A stretch of 64,000 nt of DNA from Cytophagaceae bacterium (GTDB lineage: Bacteria > Bacteroidota > Bacteroidia > Cytophagales > Spirosomataceae): NCBI GenBank assembly GCA_027491195.1, contig JAIXWQ010000010.1, forward strand, positions 62,001 to 126,000, given 5' to 3'. Within the stretch, counting starts at the first letter, position 1. The number at the start of each line of letters is the position of its first letter. Both the position numbers and the translations under genes were made by a program. The notes beneath the pieces were generated by a model that was given only the letters and a program-made list of their open reading frames with translations, was not told where the DNA came from and did no database searches. Below, piece by piece: positions 1 through 9,214 of the stretch.

Positions 1-338
1 TGGATGAATTAAAGGAAGCTATTGCAGCGAAAGATATTGTAGAGATTGCAGACGCACTTTGTGACTTGCAATATGTATTATCAGGGGCTGTTTTAGAGTT
101 TGGAATGGGTGAAAAATTCGTCGAATTATTCAATGAAGTGCAACGTTCTAATATGTCCAAAGCTTGCGCTAGCCTAGAAGAAGCCGAAAATACGGTGAAA
201 TTTTACCGGGATAAAGATGGCACAGAGGCAGAAATTAAGGAAGAAAATGGGGTTTGGAAGGTATATCGTATTTCAGATAATAAAGTATTGAAATCCATCA
301 ATTACTCGCCTGCAGATCTATTATCCATCTTAAAATAA
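1..338 (+). CDS. MazG-like / phosphoribosyl-ATP pyrophosphohydrolase family protein (5' partial)
   Basis: The reading frame is open from base 3 at the window edge, so the N-terminus is missing. The visible part begins DELKEAI and continues EIADALCDLQYVLSG, which fits the helical acidic metal-binding motif (E..D) of all-alpha NTP pyrophosphohydrolases. These enzymes hydrolyse a nucleoside triphosphate to the monophosphate and pyrophosphate. A later SNMSKAC stretch is typical of the small Bacteroidota members. The TTG at base 66 lies inside this motif and is not the true start. The stop overlaps the start of the response regulator by one base (TAATG), so the three genes up to the kinase look like one operon. 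The link between a housecleaning hydrolase and a two-component system is positional only. Substrate unknown. Confidence 0.75.
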   Translation, partial: DELKEAIAAKDIVEIADALCDLQYVLSGAVLEFGMGEKFVELFNEVQRSNMSKACASLEEAENTVKFYRDKDGTEAEIKEENGVWKVYRISDNKVLKSINYSPADLLSILK

Positions 339-1018
339 TGATTAAAATACTCCTCATAGAAGACGAACCGAAAACGGTTCAATCCTTGAAACAAGGGTTA
401 GAAGAGAACAACTATGAGGTAGAGGTAGCTTATGATGGTACCATCGCGAAGCAATTAGCCTTGAGAAATACCTATTCATTAATCGTTTCTGACATCATTA
501 TACCAGGTATCAATGGTATTGAACTTTGTAAACAATTAAGAGCTGAGGGGATTCAAACCCCCATATTAATGCTCACCGCCTTGAGTACAACGGATGATAA
601 ATTGGTTGGTTTTGAGGCAGGTGCTGACGATTATTTAGGTAAACCATTTGATTTCAAGGAGTTTTTAGCTCGCATAAAGGCCTTATTAAAGCGTTCCTCC
701 CAAACCCAATTAGACGCCCAAACGTTAAAATTTGCTGATTTAGAAATGGATCTTATTTCCAAATTAGTAACTCGTTCTGGTCAGTCGATTAACTTAACTT
801 CTAAGGAGTTTCAACTATTGGAATACTTCCTTCGTAACCAAGAGATGGTTATTTCGAAGGCACAAATTGCGGAGAATATTTGGGAAGTAGAAGATGAAAA
901 TAGCTCCAATTTGATTGAAGTATATGTTAATTACCTGCGTAAGAAAGTCGATAAAGGCTTTGCGAGTAAGTTGATTCACACCCAATTTGGCAGAGGTTAT
1001 ATCTTAAAAAACGAATAA
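338..1018 (+). CDS. OmpR/PhoB-family response regulator
   Basis: The 226-residue protein has a receiver domain (about 1-115) and a winged-helix DNA-binding domain (about 125-226). The acidic pocket EDE lies at 8-10, the expected phospho-acceptor is Asp52 in SLIVSDIIIPG, and the conserved lysine is Lys102 in DYLGKPFD. The C-terminal part contains LTSKEFQLLEYFLRN and YVNYLRKKVD, typical of the OmpR transactivation loop and recognition helix. It starts one base inside the preceding stop and is followed after one base by its presumed cognate histidine kinase. It should activate or repress transcription once phosphorylated. Its closest described relatives are CusR/CopR-like or RprY-like regulators, but the signal and targets cannot be read here. 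Confidence 0.93.
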   Translation: MIKILLIEDEPKTVQSLKQGLEENNYEVEVAYDGTIAKQLALRNTYSLIVSDIIIPGINGIELCKQLRAEGIQTPILMLTALSTTDDKLVGFEAGADDYLGKPFDFKEFLARIKALLKRSSQTQLDAQTLKFADLEMDLISKLVTRSGQSINLTSKEFQLLEYFLRNQEMVISKAQIAENIWEVEDENSSNLIEVYVNYLRKKVDKGFASKLIHTQFGRGYILKNE

Positions 1019-1019
1019 A

Positions 1020-2393
1020 ATGCAGATTAGATCCAGGCTGACTTATCAGTTTACCTACCTCGTTTCTGCGATTCTATTCGTATCTTATTTCATTATCTAC
1101 ATTTTCACTCAAGAAAATTACAAGGATAAATTTTATAGTCGTTTACGCCAAAAAGCGAACACCACCGCCCAGTTATTAGTCAACGTAAACCAGGTTGACT
1201 CCAAATTAATGGGGATCATCGGTCAAACAAACCGTGATTTACTGTACCGAGAAAGCATTTTAGTGTATGATTTATGCAACGAACGTATCTATGCTTCAAA
1301 CGATAGTATCAATTTACATATTGATGTAGATTTAATTAAACAAGTACGCCAAAAGCAAGAAATACGCTTCCAACGCGAGGATATCGAGGTTTTAGGAACC
1401 GTTTTTGCGACACCACAAGGTCGTTTGGTCGTTTTTGCAGGTGCTGTAGATCAGTATTCCGCGGAAAATGCCAAAGATCTAAAGAACATCCTCATCGCCT
1501 TATTCCTCTTATTTATCCTCATTGTAGTGCTCTCAGGCTGGTTTTTTGCCGGACAAGCCGTTAATCCCATCTCAGAAGTAATCCAACAAGTAGATAAGTT
1601 ATCACCAAAACGTCTAGAAGAACGCCTGAAATCGCCTGATTTTGAGGACGAAATAGGGAAGATGGTGTCTACAGTCAATCGACTACTAGAACGTATCGAA
1701 AACGCCTTTAAATTGCAAAAAACATTCATCGCTAACGTTTCGCACGAGTTAAAGAATCCATTAACCAAAATTTCTTCCCAATTAGAAGTGAGTTTACTAA
1801 AGGAAAGAGAAACAGGTGATTACAAAAAAACCATCAGCTCGGTACTTGAAGACACCCAGGATTTAGCTGCCATCACTGAATCACTCTTAGAACTCAACAA
1901 ACTAAGCCTTTCTGACAGCCAGGCGGGCTTTAATGAGTGGAGAATTGATGAAATACTTTGGGAAGCGAGAAGCTTAACCCAAAAGCTAAACAGCGCCTAC
2001 AAGGTCAGTATCGATACCTCACACATGCCTGAGGACGAAGAAATGTTATTGGTGAAAGGCGATGACAAGCTTATCTTAACGGCTCTGAAGAATTTAATGG
2101 AGAATGCCTGCAAATTCAGTCCTTCAAAATCAGCCCAAGTTAGCTTCAAGAATTCCGGTAATTCCATCCAAATTTTCGTCAAAAACGAAGGAAAAGGCAT
2201 TCCTGCGAACGATTTACCTTACATCTTCCAACCGTTCTTTAGAGGCGAAAATACCGCATCTTCTAAGGGATATGGCATTGGTTTATCACTCGTAGAACGG
2301 ATCATTCAACTTCACAATGGCCAAATCTCTGTAGTTTCTGTGCCTGATTCGTTTACGGAGTTTACGGTGAGCTTCGCAGTCGCTAGTCGCTAG
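1020..2393 (+). CDS. Membrane sensor histidine kinase (HAMP-HisKA-HATPase)
   Basis: The 457-residue protein has a first membrane segment at about 12-30, an extracytoplasmic sensor region at about 31-153, and a second membrane segment at about 155-178. A HAMP linker (180-232) follows, then a HisKA domain with phospho-acceptor His242 in NVSHELKNPL. The ATPase domain shows an N box (NLMENACKFSP), a G1 box (NEGKGIP) and a G2 box (GYGIGLSLVERI). It is one base downstream of the response regulator, so it is the obvious partner. The sensor region has no recognisable named domain. The last five sense codons and the stop lie inside a heptamer tandem repeat starting at base 2378, so the extreme C-terminus (VASR) is probably repeat-derived. 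Confidence 0.93.
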   Translation: MQIRSRLTYQFTYLVSAILFVSYFIIYIFTQENYKDKFYSRLRQKANTTAQLLVNVNQVDSKLMGIIGQTNRDLLYRESILVYDLCNERIYASNDSINLHIDVDLIKQVRQKQEIRFQREDIEVLGTVFATPQGRLVVFAGAVDQYSAENAKDLKNILIALFLLFILIVVLSGWFFAGQAVNPISEVIQQVDKLSPKRLEERLKSPDFEDEIGKMVSTVNRLLERIENAFKLQKTFIANVSHELKNPLTKISSQLEVSLLKERETGDYKKTISSVLEDTQDLAAITESLLELNKLSLSDSQAGFNEWRIDEILWEARSLTQKLNSAYKVSIDTSHMPEDEEMLLVKGDDKLILTALKNLMENACKFSPSKSAQVSFKNSGNSIQIFVKNEGKGIPANDLPYIFQPFFRGENTASSKGYGIGLSLVERIIQLHNGQISVVSVPDSFTEFTVSFAVASR

Positions 2394-2454
2394 TCGATAG
2401 TCGCTAGTCGAAAGTCGCTAGTCGCTAGTCGAAAGTCGAGAGTCGGTAGTCACT
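2378..2454 (+). repeat. Heptamer tandem repeat, consensus AGTCGCT
   Basis: Eleven consecutive 7-base units follow one another: AGTCGCT (five copies), with AGTCGAT, AGTCGAA (twice), AGTCGAG, AGTCGGT and AGTCACT variants. The array begins in the last codons of the histidine kinase and supplies its TAG stop. Reverse-complement units occur further on at 2483-2515 and 2601-2631, so a transcript of the interval could fold back on itself. No coding function is apparent. Confidence 0.9.
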
Positions 2455-2482
2455 ATATTATTATCTCAAATCACACTATTTT

Positions 2483-2515
2483 GACTCCTGACTAGCGACT
2501 GACCGCTAGTGACTA
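2483..2515 (-). repeat. Inverted copies of the heptamer repeat
   Basis: The units TAGCGACT and CGCTAGTGACT here are the reverse complement of, or close variants of, the AGTCGCT heptamer in 2378-2454. They are separated from that array by an AT-rich stretch. The arrangement allows long-range pairing across about 30 bases. Confidence 0.75.
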
Positions 2516-2562
2516 AATGTTATATAATTTATATTATGTTAAATAGAATATAAACCACAAGA

Positions 2563-2592
2563 AAAGGGCTACCTATTTCTAAGCAGCCCTTT
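2563..2592 (-). terminator. Possible terminator of the TPR gene
   Basis: An 8-base inverted repeat (AAAGGGCT / AGCCCTTT) with a 14-base loop lies between the convergent kinase and TPR genes. On the minus strand the stem is followed by TTC, so the U tract is short. It is the only hairpin here that resembles an intrinsic terminator. Confidence 0.4.
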
Positions 2593-2600
2593 CCATTATC

Positions 2601-2631
2601 AACTAGTGACTAGCGACTCTCAACTAGTGAC
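2601..2631 (-). repeat. Second inverted block of the heptamer repeat
   Basis: AACTAGTGAC occurs twice (2601-2610 and 2622-2631) around a TAGCGACTCTC core. The block directly abuts the stop codon of the minus-strand TPR gene. Like 2483-2515 it is built from units complementary to the 2378-2454 array. Confidence 0.7.
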
Positions 2632-4077
2632 TTATTTCTCTAACTCAGCTAATTTAGCTTCGTCTTTCAATTCACGATATACTTGCTTCAAGATTTCCTT
2701 CAAGTCTTCGTCTTTCTTCACTTTAAATCCACGCTCAAAGTACGGCAAAGCCTCATTGTATTTAACGGCTAATTTAGCTTCTAAATCTTTACCAGTCTTC
2801 TTGTATTCGTTCATATCCATGCTATTCACCTGACGTTTGATTTCTACAGCGTCATTATAATAGTATGCACCCATTTGATATAAAGCGTCATAATTGTTTG
2901 CATCAGCTTCTAATGCCTTTGTATAATAAGTAGGCAAGTTTGTGCGAATTTCCTTCACTTTAGCAGACAATTCATCGATTCTAGCCTTGTTAGCAGCAGC
3001 ATCACCAGCAGCAGCAACAGCTGCAGCTTTCTCGTCTTGAATACCTTTTAATACGTCATTTAAATCCTTCACTTTAGCCTCTAAACTTGCCACTTGTGAG
3101 TTCACTGAAGCTTTTGCCTTCGGTGTCGTTGCTGTTTTCAACTTCGCTTTTGTACGCTTAACTTCATCTTGGAAAGCAGAGATTTGATCATTCTGAGCAG
3201 TCAAACGACGTTCTACTTCTTGTACCTTAGATGATTTATCTTGAATCTTTCTGATTTCATCATTTATACCTGAAACCTTGTTTTCGTATAATAAACCTAG
3301 GTTTAACCAAGAAATACCATCTTTAGGATCATTCGCAGTTGTTTGAGTTAATTGTGTAATAGCTTGATCGATGCGATTGAAAGCGATTAACATATTGAAC
3401 TTCTCCCCTTTCAAGTCCTTGTTTGCTGGATAAATAGCAATCGCTTTTTCGATAATACCTAAAGCTTTGTCTTCATCCTTGTTGTTTTTGTAGATTTGAG
3501 ACAAACCATACAGGATAGCTAAGTCTTTACCACCAATAGACATGTATTTTTCATAAGCTGCCTGAGCAATCTTATCTTCTTGGCATAATTGCGCCGTTAC
3601 ACCAGTGTACATCGCTGTAATGGTGTCATTGGGAGCTACTTCAGAAGCTTTAGACATGTAGCGTAAAGAGGCTTTATAGTCTTTACCTTGGTATTTCACT
3701 ACACCCATGTTTAAGAAAGCGTTAGAGAATTTCTTCTCTACCATCATTTGGTCTGCTTCTTTTGCTACAGAACCTTTTTTGCCTTCTTTGGTGTCTAATT
3801 TGATAGCTTCGTTAGCGTATTCCAAAGCTTGGAAAGCTGCCTCTGGATTCGTTAAAGCGAATGTTGAATCAGGGAAAGAAGCTAAATCCAAATAAGCTTG
3901 AGAACGAGTCAACCATAAACGAGCCTTTGTAGGGGCTTTCTTTACATCTTCGTCAGATTTCTTAATTGCGTCGCTGATACTTTTCTTTTGTGCATCAACT
4001 AATGCTTTTTCTGCTTGGCCAAATGAAGCATTCATCGCCAAAGCCACCGTAAACAGGGATAAAAGTAGTTTTTTCAT
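2632..4077 (-). CDS. Secreted TPR-repeat protein with central coiled coil
   Basis: The 481-residue protein starts with a signal peptide (MKKLLLSLFTVALAMNASFG). Helical repeats of the TPR kind fill about 40-260, for example NAFLNMGVVKYQGKDYKASLRYM and WLNLGLLYENK. A charged coiled-coil segment follows at about 265-370, then a further TPR pair (YDALYQMGAYYYNDAVE and ALPYFERGFKVKKD). The predicted location is the periplasm or outer membrane face. Such proteins act as scaffolds, and no catalytic motif is visible. It lies downstream of gyrA on the same strand but is separated from it by a strong terminator, so it should have its own transcript. Similar proteins are common and unnamed in Cytophagales. 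Confidence 0.8.
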   Translation of the reverse strand: MKKLLLSLFTVALAMNASFGQAEKALVDAQKKSISDAIKKSDEDVKKAPTKARLWLTRSQAYLDLASFPDSTFALTNPEAAFQALEYANEAIKLDTKEGKKGSVAKEADQMMVEKKFSNAFLNMGVVKYQGKDYKASLRYMSKASEVAPNDTITAMYTGVTAQLCQEDKIAQAAYEKYMSIGGKDLAILYGLSQIYKNNKDEDKALGIIEKAIAIYPANKDLKGEKFNMLIAFNRIDQAITQLTQTTANDPKDGISWLNLGLLYENKVSGINDEIRKIQDKSSKVQEVERRLTAQNDQISAFQDEVKRTKAKLKTATTPKAKASVNSQVASLEAKVKDLNDVLKGIQDEKAAAVAAAGDAAANKARIDELSAKVKEIRTNLPTYYTKALEADANNYDALYQMGAYYYNDAVEIKRQVNSMDMNEYKKTGKDLEAKLAVKYNEALPYFERGFKVKKDEDLKEILKQVYRELKDEAKLAELEK

Positions 4078-4090
4078 TGTTTTATTTAAT

Positions 4091-4122
4091 TAAAAAAAAG
4101 GCTCGTATTTTCATACGAGCCT
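4091..4122 (-). terminator. Intrinsic terminator of gyrA
   Basis: On the minus strand a perfect 10-base stem (AGGCTCGTAT / ATACGAGCCT) with a GAAA loop is followed by eight consecutive T. It begins 7 bases beyond the gyrA stop. Confidence 0.92.
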
Positions 4123-4128
4123 GTAAAA

Positions 4129-6720
4129 TTATTCTTCAGTTACTTCTTCAGCAGATGCCTCAGATGCAGTCTCCTCCCCTCCTTCTGGAGCTTCAGTTAC
4201 GGCACTAGTTGCCTCAACGCCATCCACTAACTCAACACCGTCTACAACCTCTACCTCTTCTGGCTCTGGTTCTTTTTCGATCTTCGTTACAGATGAAATC
4301 TCATCCGATTCATTCTTCAAACGAATCAATTTAACCCCTTGCGTATTACGTCCCATCACACGAAGTTCTGCGACGCTAGTACGGATTAAAATACCTGCTT
4401 TGGTAATAATCATCAAGTCGTTATTATCATTTACTTCCTTGATAGCGACTAAGTTACCCGTTTTCTCTGTGATATTTAAGGCCTTAACCCCTTTACCACC
4501 GCGATTCGTTAATCGGTAATCTTCTACTTCAGAACGCTTACCAAAACCTTTTTCAGAAACCACTAACAATTGCTGTACTTCTGGGTCAGAAACGCAAACC
4601 ATTCCGATTACTTTCTCCGTCGGGATGTCTTCATCGATCCAAATACCCTTCACACCAGCGGCTGAACGACCCATGGGGCGAACACGTGTTTCTTCGAAAC
4701 GAACAGAACGACCCGTGTTCGTAGCGATAACGATTTGGTTGTTACCATTTGTTAAGGCTACATCTAATAAACGGTCTCCTTCGCGAATCGTGATCGCGAT
4801 AATACCGTTTTGACGCGGACGAGAATAAGCCTCAAGAGATGTTTTCTTGATTGTACCGTCTTCCGTACACATCACAATGAAGTTATTATCAATGTAATCT
4901 GGATCTGTGATTGACTTCACGTTGATAACGGCTCTGATCGTGTCACCGTTCTCGATATTCATCAAGTTTTGGATAGGACGACCTTTGGATACTTTAGAGC
5001 CCTCTGGAACCGCGTAAACACGTAACCAGAAGCATTTACCGCGTTCAGTGAAGAACAATAACCAATTGTGCATCGTTGCAGAGAACAAATGCTCGGTATA
5101 ATCATCATCTTTCGTAGCTACCGCACGAGAACCTACTCCCCCACGCGATTGTGAACGATATTCTGTGATCGGCGTACGCTTAATATAACCTTGTGCAGAA
5201 ACGGTGATTAACATCTCGTCATCCGCAATCATATCTTCTACAGAGAATTCCTCATCCGTCATGTTGATTTGCGTTCTACGCTCATCGCCATAACGTTGTT
5301 TGATGTCGTTTAATTCGTCTTTGATGATCTGTAATTGACGCTCAGGTTTGGCCAAAATATCTTCCAAATCTTCAATCAACTTCATAATCTCAGCGAACTC
5401 ATTCATGATCTTCTCCCGCTCCATACCAGTTAAGCGTTGTAAACGCATCTCCAGGATAGCTTTCGATTGAAGTTCTGATAAGTTGAATTTAGACATCAAG
5501 CCTTCTTGAGCTGCATTCGGATCTTTCGACTCACGGATCAACTTAATCACTGCATCTAGGTTATCTAGGGCAATAATAAAGCCTTCCAAAATATGAGCAC
5601 GCTTACGTGCCTCACGTAAATCATATTGTGTACGACGTACGATAATCTCATTTCTATGCTCTACAAAGTGATGAATCAAGTCCTTCAGATTCAACATCAT
5701 TGGACGTCCTTTCACCAAGGCAACGTTATTCACCGAGAACGATGATTGTAACGCCGTATGCTTGTACAAGTTATTCAATACCACATTCGCTACTGCGTCA
5801 CGCTTTAAATCGAATACAATACGCATTCCTTGGCGGTCTGACTCATCGCGAATCTCAGAGATACCTTCGATCTTCTTGTCGTTCACTAAATCAGCACATT
5901 GCTTGATTAATGACGCCTTGTTAACCATATACGGAATCTCGGAAACGACAATCTGCTCTTTCCCCGTTTTCGATGTATCAAAAGTCGCGTTTCCACGAAC
6001 CACAATACGACCACGACCTGTTTCAAAAGCATTGCGAATACCTTGAACACCATAAATTGTGCCACCCGTAGGGAAATCTGGCGCCTTGATGTATTGCATC
6101 AACTCTAAAATCGTAATATCCCGATTATCGATATAGGCTGAAATACCATCCACTACTTCGTTTAGGTTATGTGGCGCCATATTCGTCGCCATACCTACCG
6201 CGATACCAGAGGTACCGTTCAATAATAGATTAGGAATCTTAGCTGGTAAAACCGTCGGTTCTTCTAGGGAATCATCAAAGTTAGGCTGAAAATCAACCGT
6301 TTCTTTGTTCAAATCAGAAAGCAACTCATCCGCAATACGCTTCAAACGAGCCTCCGTGTAACGCATCGCTGCCGGAGAATCACCATCCACTGAACCAAAG
6401 TTACCTTGACCATCCACTAAAGGATAACGTAAAGACCAATCTTGGGCCATACGTACCATCGTGTCATATACAGAAGAATCACCGTGTGGGTGATACTTAC
6501 CGAGTACCTCTCCGACAATACGAGCAGACTTTTTATAGGATTTGTTGTAACTAACTCCCAGTTCCTCCATTCCGAATAACACCCTTCTGTGAACTGGCTT
6601 TAATCCATCACGTACGTCTGGAAGCGCACGAGACACAATAACTGACATCGAATAATCGATGTACGCTCCCCTCATTTCATCTTCGATGTTTATAGGGATA
6701 ACATTGCTTTGTAATGACAT
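4129..6720 (-). CDS. gyrA: DNA gyrase subunit A
   Basis: The 863-residue type IIA topoisomerase A subunit cuts and rejoins DNA to introduce negative supercoils together with GyrB. The catalytic tyrosine is Tyr121 in [10 protein letters not shown]. The quinolone-resistance region reads [11 protein letters not shown], keeping the Ser and Asp (Ser82, Asp86) that confer susceptibility in other species. The C-terminal beta-pinwheel carries a GyrA box (NRGGKG), which separates it from ParC. The tail after about residue 815 is acidic and rich in Glu, Val and Ala, as in many Bacteroidota GyrA proteins. The gene stands between a LacI-type regulator and a TPR protein and has its own terminator. Confidence 0.97.
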   Translation of the reverse strand: MSLQSNVIPINIEDEMRGAYIDYSMSVIVSRALPDVRDGLKPVHRRVLFGMEELGVSYNKSYKKSARIVGEVLGKYHPHGDSSVYDTMVRMAQDWSLRYPLVDGQGNFGSVDGDSPAAMRYTEARLKRIADELLSDLNKETVDFQPNFDDSLEEPTVLPAKIPNLLLNGTSGIAVGMATNMAPHNLNEVVDGISAYIDNRDITILELMQYIKAPDFPTGGTIYGVQGIRNAFETGRGRIVVRGNATFDTSKTGKEQIVVSEIPYMVNKASLIKQCADLVNDKKIEGISEIRDESDRQGMRIVFDLKRDAVANVVLNNLYKHTALQSSFSVNNVALVKGRPMMLNLKDLIHHFVEHRNEIIVRRTQYDLREARKRAHILEGFIIALDNLDAVIKLIRESKDPNAAQEGLMSKFNLSELQSKAILEMRLQRLTGMEREKIMNEFAEIMKLIEDLEDILAKPERQLQIIKDELNDIKQRYGDERRTQINMTDEEFSVEDMIADDEMLITVSAQGYIKRTPITEYRSQSRGGVGSRAVATKDDDYTEHLFSATMHNWLLFFTERGKCFWLRVYAVPEGSKVSKGRPIQNLMNIENGDTIRAVINVKSITDPDYIDNNFIVMCTEDGTIKKTSLEAYSRPRQNGIIAITIREGDRLLDVALTNGNNQIVIATNTGRSVRFEETRVRPMGRSAAGVKGIWIDEDIPTEKVIGMVCVSDPEVQQLLVVSEKGFGKRSEVEDYRLTNRGGKGVKALNITEKTGNLVAIKEVNDNNDLMIITKAGILIRTSVAELRVMGRNTQGVKLIRLKNESDEISSVTKIEKEPEPEEVEVVDGVELVDGVEATSAVTEAPEGGEETASEASAEEVTEE

Positions 6721-6834
6721 AAAAACTGTTTTGATTCAAGAGAAAAACACAGCGAAAAGCGGTATTTTTCAATAGAACAAATATCTTAAATTTTGCCTAT
6801 TTTTCCAAGAAAAAATGAGGGTAAAAAATGGGGT

Positions 6835-7857
6835 TTATTTTTTCTGAACAGAAGACTCCCGTACAATCAATTTTGTCTTTAAAACTTCCACTCTCGGGGT
6901 CGGATTATCGGTTTTATGCTCGATTTGTTCAAGCAATAATTCTACAGATAAACGGCCTATTTCTTCCAAAGGCTGCGCAATTGAAGAAATCGTAGGAGAA
7001 ACTAAAGAACAGATCGGTTCGTTATTGAAACTAACCATTTTTACTTCATCCGGAACGGAGATATTCAATTCTCGAAGAGCAATCAATACGCCGATTGCCA
7101 AACGATCAGAAACCACCAGAATCCCATCAGGACGATTTGCTTCCTTCATCAATTGATGCGTTTTGGCAATCGCGGAATCTTGGAAGTAATCACTATGAAT
7201 AATTAAGGAAGGATCTGATTCAATTCCTGCTTCTTGTAAGGCTCTGGAATAACCCATTCGACGCTGGTTACTGACAGATACGTTTTTGGGCCCTGCTAAA
7301 AAAGCAATGCGCTTGCAACCATTCTCAATCAGATGTTTAACTGCTTCATAAGCTGATTGCTCATTATCCACCATCACTTTAGACGCATCAATTTCGTCAC
7401 TATCGCGATCAAAGAATACAAGAGGAATCCCACGTCTCTGCAAGCGAGTTAAATGATCAAAATTGACAGTCTCTCGCGATAAGGAGATAATAATCCCTTC
7501 TACTTGAGACCGAGAAAGGTTTTGAATATTCGTTAATTCACGTTCAAATGACTCTTGTGTTTGAGCGATCAAAAGGGAATATCCTGCAGCGATTGCGGCG
7601 TCTTCTACGGCTTTTACGACAGTAGAAAAGAAATAATAACCTAAATCAGGGACGATGAGACCGAGTGTTTTGGTCTTCGATTTAACTAAACTGGTGGCGA
7701 GTACATTGGGTTGGTAATCTAGCTCTTTGGCTAAATCCAAAACCATTTTCTTCGTATCAGGATGAATATCTGGCAAATCACGTAAAGCCCTCGATACGGT
7801 CGCAACTGAAACTCCCAGCTGTTTGGCAATATCTTTGATGGTAACTTGGTGACGCAT
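6835..7857 (-). CDS. LacI-family transcriptional regulator
   Basis: The 340-residue protein has an N-terminal LacI helix-turn-helix (TIKDIAKQLGVSVATVSRAL, with the hinge PNVLATSLV) and a periplasmic-binding-protein-like effector domain (about 60-335). The motifs TLGLIVPDLGYYFFSTVV and RPDGILVVSDRLAIGVL are typical of the family. Members usually sense a sugar or sugar phosphate. No sugar-use operon adjoins it, since the neighbours are folB and gyrA, so the regulon lies elsewhere. A TAnnTTTG box at 7877-7884 suggests its own promoter downstream of folB. Confidence 0.92.
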   Translation of the reverse strand: MRHQVTIKDIAKQLGVSVATVSRALRDLPDIHPDTKKMVLDLAKELDYQPNVLATSLVKSKTKTLGLIVPDLGYYFFSTVVKAVEDAAIAAGYSLLIAQTQESFERELTNIQNLSRSQVEGIIISLSRETVNFDHLTRLQRRGIPLVFFDRDSDEIDASKVMVDNEQSAYEAVKHLIENGCKRIAFLAGPKNVSVSNQRRMGYSRALQEAGIESDPSLIIHSDYFQDSAIAKTHQLMKEANRPDGILVVSDRLAIGVLIALRELNISVPDEVKMVSFNNEPICSLVSPTISSIAQPLEEIGRLSVELLLEQIEHKTDNPTPRVEVLKTKLIVRESSVQKK

Positions 7858-7876
7858 AAATTCAGTTTAACTATGC

Positions 7877-7884
7877 CAAATTTA
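7877..7884 (-). promoter_or_regulatory. Possible -7 box for the LacI-type gene
   Basis: On the minus strand the sequence reads TAAATTTG, matching the Bacteroidota TAnnTTTG element, about 20 bases before the start codon. No TTG is seen at the expected distance upstream, so support is partial. Confidence 0.35.
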
Positions 7885-7905
7885 AACAATAAATCTATAC
7901 AAAAA

Positions 7906-8262
7906 TTAATCGAGGCGATAAACGACAGTGCTTCTACCTGAAGAAAGTCCCATAGGTGGGTTTTCCTTTGAAATTTGAACTAGAATGGACACTTCTTCTG
8001 AAATATCATCCCGAATTTTCTGTGCAATTTTTTCAGCTACGGTCTCTAATAAATCCACCGGAATAGCCATTATCTGCTTGCAAATGGCATATATCTGAGA
8101 ATAATCGATGGTATTGGCAATGTCGTCAGAAAAATTAGGCTGGGTTTCGGATTCTACTATCACGTCTAAGGTATACCAATTTCCCAAAATACGCTCCTCT
8201 GGATACAATCCATGAAAAGCAAAAATCCGAATATCTTCAATAGAAACCTGGTAATTCGCCAT
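7906..8262 (-). CDS. folB: Dihydroneopterin aldolase
   Basis: The 118-residue protein matches the compact FolB tunnel-fold family. It catalyses retro-aldol cleavage of 7,8-dihydroneopterin to 6-hydroxymethyldihydropterin and glycolaldehyde in folate synthesis. The N-terminal IRIFAFHGLYPEERILGNWY matches the family motif with the substrate-contacting Glu in YPEE. IDYSQIYAICKQIM, LLETVAEKIA and the C-terminal KENPPMGLSSGRSTV are also typical. It begins 3 bases after the DivIVA-like gene ends, so the two are probably co-transcribed. No other folate gene is nearby. Confidence 0.93.
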   Translation of the reverse strand: MANYQVSIEDIRIFAFHGLYPEERILGNWYTLDVIVESETQPNFSDDIANTIDYSQIYAICKQIMAIPVDLLETVAEKIAQKIRDDISEEVSILVQISKENPPMGLSSGRSTVVYRLD

Positions 8263-8265
8263 GTG

Positions 8266-9171
8266 CTAGTTGATCTCCCCTACTTTACCACGAGGCCCAG
8301 ATGATTTTGCGTAGGCCTCTAAAACCTTGTTTAACGTTGGTAAACCCTCATCAGAAACTGTTTCTAGACTAATTTTAGGCTTTGGACCACGCTTTGCAGG
8401 TGTCGGTTTTTCAGTTTTAACGGCAGCTGTTTTATCCTTTGGTTTAGGTCCTCTTTTCGCAGGAATTGCTTTATCGGCCTGTTTTGCTACTGCCGCAGGT
8501 TTTGCTTTTGCCACTGCTTTCGTAGCAGGTTTTGCCTTAGGAGCCGGCTTTACTTTTGCCACTGATTTAGCGGTAGGTTTAGCTTTCGTTTTCGGCTTAT
8601 TTTTCACACCTGGCTTACGACCTCTTTTAGAGGTAGGTTTAGGTGCAGCAGGTGTTAATGGAGCTATAGGGGCTACTAAATCAGTAGATACCCAGTTCGC
8701 GATAGACCCTAAAGTTTGTTCCGAAATAGACTTTAATTGTGAAGCTACCTCTTTCTGAGCTTCTTGTAGATTACGTAATTGGCGCTCTTGCTCTTTTAGC
8801 TCTTGATTAGCTTGCGCTAAGGTTTGTTTACGCTCATTTTCCGTCAACAATGCTTGCTTTTGGGCATCGGAATCTGCCTTCTTTTTGATCGCTTCTGCCT
8901 CTTTATTGGCCTTATCTAGAATGGATTTGGCTTCTTTTTCCATTTTTGCGGAAAAGTTTTGTTGACTTTCCTCCGCTAACTTTAACGCTCTAAAAAGACT
9001 TGATTCAATTTCTCTTAATCGAGCCACTTCAGCCTCTAATTCCGCTGTTTTTTGATTCGATTTTGCCAAAGCATTTTGGGATTCGGTCTCAAAGTTCTGC
9101 ACACTTTGAACGTAAGCGTCTACTTCTGAGACATCATAACCGCGAAATGATTTTGAAAAGAAAGCTTCCAA
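8266..9171 (-). CDS. DivIVA-like coiled-coil protein with Lys/Pro/Ala-rich AT-hook-like tail
   Basis: The 301-residue protein opens with FFSKSFRGYDVSEVDAYVQ, the core of the DivIVA/GpsB lipid-binding motif, followed by a long coiled coil (about 22-150). Residues about 170-270 are basic and of low complexity, with one KRGRKPG and two KRGPKPK motifs that resemble AT hooks. DivIVA proteins sense membrane curvature and recruit division or polarity factors. The tail suggests DNA or nucleoid contact (inference). The only canonical start available is TTG: the frame is open upstream to about 9295 but contains no ATG or GTG. The usual first residues of the family (ITPLEI-like) are thus missing or divergent. 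The gene sits between the WD40 gene and folB on the same strand. Confidence 0.7.
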   Translation of the reverse strand: MEAFFSKSFRGYDVSEVDAYVQSVQNFETESQNALAKSNQKTAELEAEVARLREIESSLFRALKLAEESQQNFSAKMEKEAKSILDKANKEAEAIKKKADSDAQKQALLTENERKQTLAQANQELKEQERQLRNLQEAQKEVASQLKSISEQTLGSIANWVSTDLVAPIAPLTPAAPKPTSKRGRKPGVKNKPKTKAKPTAKSVAKVKPAPKAKPATKAVAKAKPAAVAKQADKAIPAKRGPKPKDKTAAVKTEKPTPAKRGPKPKISLETVSDEGLPTLNKVLEAYAKSSGPRGKVGEIN

Positions 9172-9214
9172 TGTTGATAGATTTAGGTATACAAATGCTA
9201 AAATAGGAAAAATT

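Noticed and set aside
2378-2454. CRISPR-like array
   Set aside because: Units are 7 bases and directly tandem with no spacers, and there are no cas genes.
4129-6720. Assignment as topoisomerase IV subunit ParC
   Set aside because: A GyrA box (NRGGKG) is present in the C-terminal domain and overall length and motifs fit GyrA.
8327-8758. 143-residue plus-strand ORF opposite the DivIVA-like gene
   Set aside because: It is the shadow of the low-complexity Lys/Pro/Ala tail, rich in Gly, Phe and Ala as expected from the complement, with no family match.
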